Notes under the pieces: generated by a model
Seen by the model: the letters and a program-made list of their open reading frames with translations, nothing else
What the model was told of the DNA's origin: nothing
Databases searched by the model: none
Made by a program: the position numbers and the translations under genes
In this document: piece after piece, positions 60,762 through 64,000 of the stretch
How positions within the stretch are numbered: position 1 is the stretch's first letter
How the letters are laid out: every line of letters begins with the position of its first letter
Origin: Bacilliculturomica massiliensis
GTDB taxonomy: Bacteria; Bacillota; Clostridia; Peptostreptococcales; Anaerovoracaceae
Assembly (NCBI RefSeq): GCF_900605495.1
Contig: NZ_LR027603.1
Span: forward strand, 186,001-250,000
Reading direction: 5' to 3'
Length of the DNA stretch: 64,000 nucleotides

Positions 60762-61370
60762 TTATTTTCTTACTAAATCCTTAATTTGCTCAACGACGGC
60801 GCTCCAGGTATCTTTCAGTCCGGCGACCATAGAGCCGACCCAGTCATCTTCTTCCCCAAAGCCGTCCAGAGCTGATACTGTCACCTGCAGCGCTCCGTTT
60901 GACGCGGTTTTCAGGCCGGCCTCGGACACCGCCGGCGCTCCCTCTCCATCGTCGCCGGGCAGCACGTAGATCTTTTCTCCCTGGCGGATCATGTGGAGAT
61001 CCCCCCGGGCCTTCTCCTCGATGTACTCGTCCGAATCCACCAGCGAGTACTCCTTTTCCATCTGTTCCTTCTGCTTCTCAAGAAGGGCCACCGCTTCCGC
61101 GGTCTCCGCCCGCTTCGCCTGCAGCGTGACGATATTGTAAACGGAATAGCCGATCACACAGACGAAAACGAGAAACACCGCACAGTAGATCAGCCGTCTT
61201 CTGACTTTCTTCCCCGTTCGACGCGGCGAAGAGGGAACTTCCGTTTCCTGACGGCTCTTTTTCTTTTCCGTGAGCTGTTTTCGCTTTTCCCTTCTTCTCT
61301 GCCGCTCCTCCTCGAAGTCGATCACCTGTTTGTTTTCTTTAAATGCGCGGCTTCTTCTTTTTTTCCCCAT
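60762..61370 (-). CDS. divIC: DivIC/FtsB-type septum formation initiator
   Basis: The 202-residue bitopic protein has a very basic cytoplasmic N terminus (about 60 residues), one membrane helix (LIYCAVFLVFVCVIGYSVYNIV), then a coiled coil (QAKRAETAEAVALLEKQKEQMEKEYSLVDSDEYIEEKAR) and the conserved GEKIYVLPGD. It acts in the divisome. The location after yabP-yabQ is the conserved Firmicute arrangement. The last 60 residues form an extra extracytoplasmic tail. Its start overlaps yabQ by 32 bp. Confidence 0.9.
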   Translation of the reverse strand: MGKKRRSRAFKENKQVIDFEEERQRRREKRKQLTEKKKSRQETEVPSSPRRTGKKVRRRLIYCAVFLVFVCVIGYSVYNIVTLQAKRAETAEAVALLEKQKEQMEKEYSLVDSDEYIEEKARGDLHMIRQGEKIYVLPGDDGEGAPAVSEAGLKTASNGALQVTVSALDGFGEEDDWVGSMVAGLKDTWSAVVEQIKDLVRK

Positions 61371-61734
61371 GCCTGCGTCCCTCTGTTACCCCTTTTCTAA
61401 AAAGTGCTTTATGTTTTATTATAGCACAAAAGGGGCCGTTTGACTGTGAAAATTTTTTCACAAAGCAAGTCTCCCACAGAGCGGCGCCAATGCAGAATGC
61501 GCCCAGCGAGTGGAAAGTGACCGACCCGTAGGCGCAGTAGTATAAAAATGAGGAAGCCAGCAGGGCCGCGAAGACCCAGAATAACAGATCTTGTACGAAG
61601 GCCACGGCCGCCGACGGCTTTCTCTTTCTCTGGTAGAGTCCCAGCAGATCGTGAAAGATCATCACGGTCATTCCGGCAGCGCACATGACGGCGATATCCC
61701 GGGACTGCGCTACGATGATCTCGCTCATCTTCAT
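61339..61734 (-). CDS. yabQ: Spore cortex biosynthesis protein YabQ
   Basis: YabQ is a membrane protein needed for spore cortex formation. The 131-residue product has three hydrophobic helices and the family pattern CAAGMTVMIFHDLLGLYQRKRK...VQDLLFWVFAALLASSFLYYCAYGSVTFHSLGAF. Position between yabP and divIC supports the assignment and indicates a spore-forming lineage. It overlaps yabP by 4 bp. Confidence 0.88.
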   Translation of the reverse strand: MKMSEIIVAQSRDIAVMCAAGMTVMIFHDLLGLYQRKRKPSAAVAFVQDLLFWVFAALLASSFLYYCAYGSVTFHSLGAFCIGAALWETCFVKKFSQSNGPFCAIIKHKALFRKGVTEGRRHGEKKKKPRI

Positions 61735-62015
61735 TTGAGCAGTCTCCCCAGCAGACTCTTCGACTGCTTATCTTTTTTCTCCGTGTAGACGGCGGACTGC
61801 ACGAAACCGGTGATCACCACCTTGCCTTCCTCCAGATCCAGCCTCTGGATGTGCAGATTCTGCCCCTTGATGACAAGCCCTCCCTTGTCAATGGTCAGCA
61901 GAATGGTCTCCTCCGTAAAGGTGTCCACGTCGGCCACGTCTGTGACCACCATGCGGTTTCTGCTCTCTATGTATACGCTGTGAGGTCCATTTTTCTTTGT
62001 TTTTGTCTCGTCCAT
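61731..62015 (-). CDS. yabP: Sporulation protein YabP
   Basis: The protein (94 aa) has the YabP pattern (HSVYIESRNRMVVTDVADVDTFTEETILLTIDKGGLVIKGQNLHIQRLDLEEGKVVITGFVQSAVYT), a small beta-rich sporulation protein acting in the mother cell. MDETKTKKNG at 62015 follows GGGAGGAAAG; the upstream in-frame extension is Arg-rich and not conserved. The 287-bp gap to fhs holds the divergent promoters. Confidence 0.9.
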   Translation of the reverse strand: MDETKTKKNGPHSVYIESRNRMVVTDVADVDTFTEETILLTIDKGGLVIKGQNLHIQRLDLEEGKVVITGFVQSAVYTEKKDKQSKSLLGRLLK

Positions 62016-62178
62016 GCTCTTTCCTCCCGCTCTCCTGCGGCGTTTGCCGCTTTTTGCAGCGCGCAGCCGGCGCCGCGGCCTCCCGCTTGTCTGCGGATCG
62101 CCGTCCGGGGCCTGCTTTCCCCCGTTTTTAAAGATATGTGCGGCGGCGCGAAAATATGAGAACAAAAAGTGTCATAGG

Positions 62179-62302
62179 GTTGACAAGGACAGTGCCCTCT
62201 ATGGTATTTTTAATAGGTAACCTTCCGTTCCGCCTGGACGGAGACGGTCAAGAAGACACCACAGGTCCGCAGAATCACAACTTGGATTGAAAAGGAGCAG
62301 AT
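62179..62302 (+). promoter_or_regulatory. Promoter and leader of fhs
   Basis: TTGACA at 62179-62184 is a perfect -35; the best -10 is TATTTT near 62204 with a long (19 bp) spacer. The transcript leader would be about 90 nt and contains a GC-rich hairpin-forming segment (CCGTTCCGCCTGGACGG). I could not match it to a tetrahydrofolate or ZTP riboswitch. Confidence 0.4.
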
Positions 62303-63979
62303 ATGAGTATAAAAAGCGACATACAGATCGCGCAGGAGGCGGAGCTTCTCCCCATCGGCCGGATCGCGGAGACCGCAGGCATCGGAGAACGTTATCTGGA
62401 AACTTACGGCAAATATAAAGCCAAGATACACTACGATATTCTGGAAGAAAAAAAGGACAGGCCAAACGGCAGGCTGATCCTGGTGACAGCTATCACGCCC
62501 ACGCCGGCCGGCGAGGGAAAGACCACCACCACGGTGGGCCTGGCCGACGGCATGAAGCGCCTGGGAAAAGACGTGCTGGTGGCGCTGCGCGAGCCCTCCC
62601 TGGGCCCTGTCTTCGGCCTGAAGGGCGGCGCCGCAGGGGGAGGACGCGCCCAAGTCGTGCCCATGGAGGAGATCAATCTCCACTTTACCGGCGACATTCA
62701 CGCCATCAGCGCGGCAAACAACCTGCTGGCCGCCATGCTGGACAACCACATCTATCAGGGCAACAAGCTGGATCTGGATGTGCGGCGGATCACCTGGCGC
62801 CGTTGCGTGGACATGAACGACCGCCAGCTCAGGTCCATCGTCACCGGTCTTGGAGGCCGGACCAAAGGCGTGCCCCGGGAAGATTCCTTCGACATCACTG
62901 CCGCCAGCGAGATCATGGCCATCCTGTGCCTGGCCAGCGATATGGCGGATCTGAAGACGCGGCTGGGACGCATCATCGTGGGCTACACTACCGACAATGA
63001 ACCGGTCACCGCCTCTCAGCTGCACGCCCAGGGCGCTATGGCGGCCCTGCTGGCCGACGCGCTGAAACCCAATCTGGTCCAGACCCTGGAGCACACGCCG
63101 GCCTTCATCCACGGCGGTCCCTTCGCCAACATCGCCCACGGATGCAATTCCATCATGGCCACGAAGATGGCCCTGAAGCTCTCGGATTATACCATCACCG
63201 AAGCCGGTTTCGGCGCGGATCTGGGCGCTGAAAAGTTTCTTGACATCAAGTGCCGCATGGCGGGACTGGCGCCTGACGCCTGCGTCATCGTAGCCACGGT
63301 GCGGGCTCTGAAACACCATGGAGGAGCCGCGCGGGAAATGCTGGACGAGGAGGATCTGGACGCGCTGAAGAGGGGGCTGCCCAATCTTCTGCGCCACGTG
63401 GAAAATATCACGCAGGTCTACGGACTGCCCGCGGTAGTAGCCGTCAACCGCTTCCCCGCAGACACGGAGGCGGAGCTGGCTCTCATCGAAGAGGAGTGCC
63501 GGAAGCTGGGCGTCAATGTGGCCCTCAGCGAGGTCTGGGGCAAAGGCGGCGAAGGCGGGATCGCCCTGGCCCGTGAAGTGGTCCGGCTCTGCGAGACGCC
63601 CTCCCGCTTCACCTTCTGTTACGACGATGATCTGCCCATTGTGGAAAAGATCCGCACGGTGGCAAAACGGATCTACCGGGCCGACGACGTGATCCTCTCA
63701 CCCGCAGCCGAAAAAAAAGCATATCAGCTGGAAAATCTGGGATTTGGCCGTCTTCCCGTCTGCGTGGCGAAGACGCAGTACAGCTTTTCCGATAATCCCA
63801 AACTGGCCGGCGCCCCGGACCATTTCACCATCACGGTGCAGAATCTGAAAGTCTCCGCCGGAGCAGGGTTCATCGTGGTGCTCACAGGCGATATCATGAC
63901 CATGCCCGGTCTTCCGCCTGTGCCGGCCGCAGAGCGCATCGACATCGACGAGAGAGGCCGGATCAGCGGTCTGTTTTAG
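62303..63979 (+). CDS. fhs: Formate--tetrahydrofolate ligase
   Basis: The enzyme makes 10-formyl-tetrahydrofolate from formate, THF and ATP, feeding one-carbon metabolism and, where present, the Wood-Ljungdahl methyl branch. The 558-residue product is full length: [18 protein letters not shown], the P-loop-like [75 protein letters not shown] and the C-terminal [26 protein letters not shown]. It starts after AAAAGGAG and is divergent from yabP. Confidence 0.97.
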   Translation: MSIKSDIQIAQEAELLPIGRIAETAGIGERYLETYGKYKAKIHYDILEEKKDRPNGRLILVTAITPTPAGEGKTTTTVGLADGMKRLGKDVLVALREPSLGPVFGLKGGAAGGGRAQVVPMEEINLHFTGDIHAISAANNLLAAMLDNHIYQGNKLDLDVRRITWRRCVDMNDRQLRSIVTGLGGRTKGVPREDSFDITAASEIMAILCLASDMADLKTRLGRIIVGYTTDNEPVTASQLHAQGAMAALLADALKPNLVQTLEHTPAFIHGGPFANIAHGCNSIMATKMALKLSDYTITEAGFGADLGAEKFLDIKCRMAGLAPDACVIVATVRALKHHGGAAREMLDEEDLDALKRGLPNLLRHVENITQVYGLPAVVAVNRFPADTEAELALIEEECRKLGVNVALSEVWGKGGEGGIALAREVVRLCETPSRFTFCYDDDLPIVEKIRTVAKRIYRADDVILSPAAEKKAYQLENLGFGRLPVCVAKTQYSFSDNPKLAGAPDHFTITVQNLKVSAGAGFIVVLTGDIMTMPGLPPVPAAERIDIDERGRISGLF

Positions 63980-64000
63980 GTTCCCCGCCGCCTTTCAGAC

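Noticed and set aside
62037-62056. A plus-strand terminator (GCGGC-GTTT-GCCGC-TTTTT) in front of fhs
   Set aside because: It lies at the yabP ribosome-site side, no plus-strand gene precedes it, and the stem is five base pairs, so chance is likely.

Overview
The window looks like a GC-rich, spore-forming Clostridia-type Firmicute chromosome. The evidence is a yabP-yabQ-divIC sporulation/division block, ribonuclease M5 beside ksgA, an LTA-synthase-like enzyme, several radical-SAM and glycyl-radical (oxygen-sensitive) enzymes, formate-tetrahydrofolate ligase, strong AGGAGG ribosome sites, and the anaerobic (early cobalt insertion) cobalamin route. No rRNA or tRNA gene was recognised.

The left half (about 1-32.4 kb, almost all minus strand) is a cobalamin superlocus in three blocks. 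Block A (cbiK-cbiD-cbiL-cbiF-hemA-cbiH-cbiJ/sirC-hemC-cobA/hemD-cbiB-cobD-cbiP-cbiC-cobT-cobU-cobS) starts at a cobalamin riboswitch with its own terminator (17.5-17.8 kb) and ends at a strong terminator (11-47). Block B (cbiM-cbiN-cbiQ-cbiO, cobalt uptake) follows a second, similar riboswitch (20.8-21.2 kb). Block C (ugtP-like glycosyltransferase, cbiG, hemB, hemL, cbiET, cbiA) has no riboswitch that I can find. Together the blocks encode nearly every step from glutamyl-tRNA to nucleotide-loop assembly. The corrinoid adenosyltransferase and alpha-ribazole phosphatase are not in the window, and cobS is frameshifted by a perfect 7-bp tandem duplication. An M16C peptidase and an orphan TatD-associated-type radical SAM gene lie between blocks B and C.

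From 32.7 to 36 kb the base composition turns AT-rich. A TetR regulator with a near-consensus promoter and palindromic operator precedes a DrrAB-type ABC exporter, followed by about 900 bp of gene-free DNA with degenerate hairpin repeats. Next come a divergent pair (ECF transporter S component and a MocR/PdxR-type regulator whose PLP-lysine position is serine), a 91-bp tandem repeat rich in palindromes, a secreted copper-amine-oxidase-N-domain protein, an HD-domain protein and a MATE exporter.

From 41.7 to 47.9 kb is a ribose operon (rbsR-K-D-A-C-B) with a recognisable promoter and operator. A possible group II intron tail lies just beyond its terminator. A more AT-rich BceAB-type ABC transporter (47.9-51.0 kb) follows; its extracellular domain carries a Trp/Asp-rich tandem repeat. 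Then come a glycyl radical enzyme and its activase with an atypical active-site motif (51.4-54.7 kb), a small membrane protein, citrate synthase, RidA, an LTA-synthase-like protein, ksgA, rnmV, divIC, yabQ, yabP and, divergently, fhs at the right edge.

The most unusual items are the glycyl radical enzyme with a C-G-C-V-V-P motif, the Trp/Asp repeat in the BceB-like permease, the MocR regulator lacking the Schiff-base lysine, the 91-bp palindrome array that contains a gene's stop codon, and the cobS slippage mutation inside an otherwise near-complete B12 pathway.
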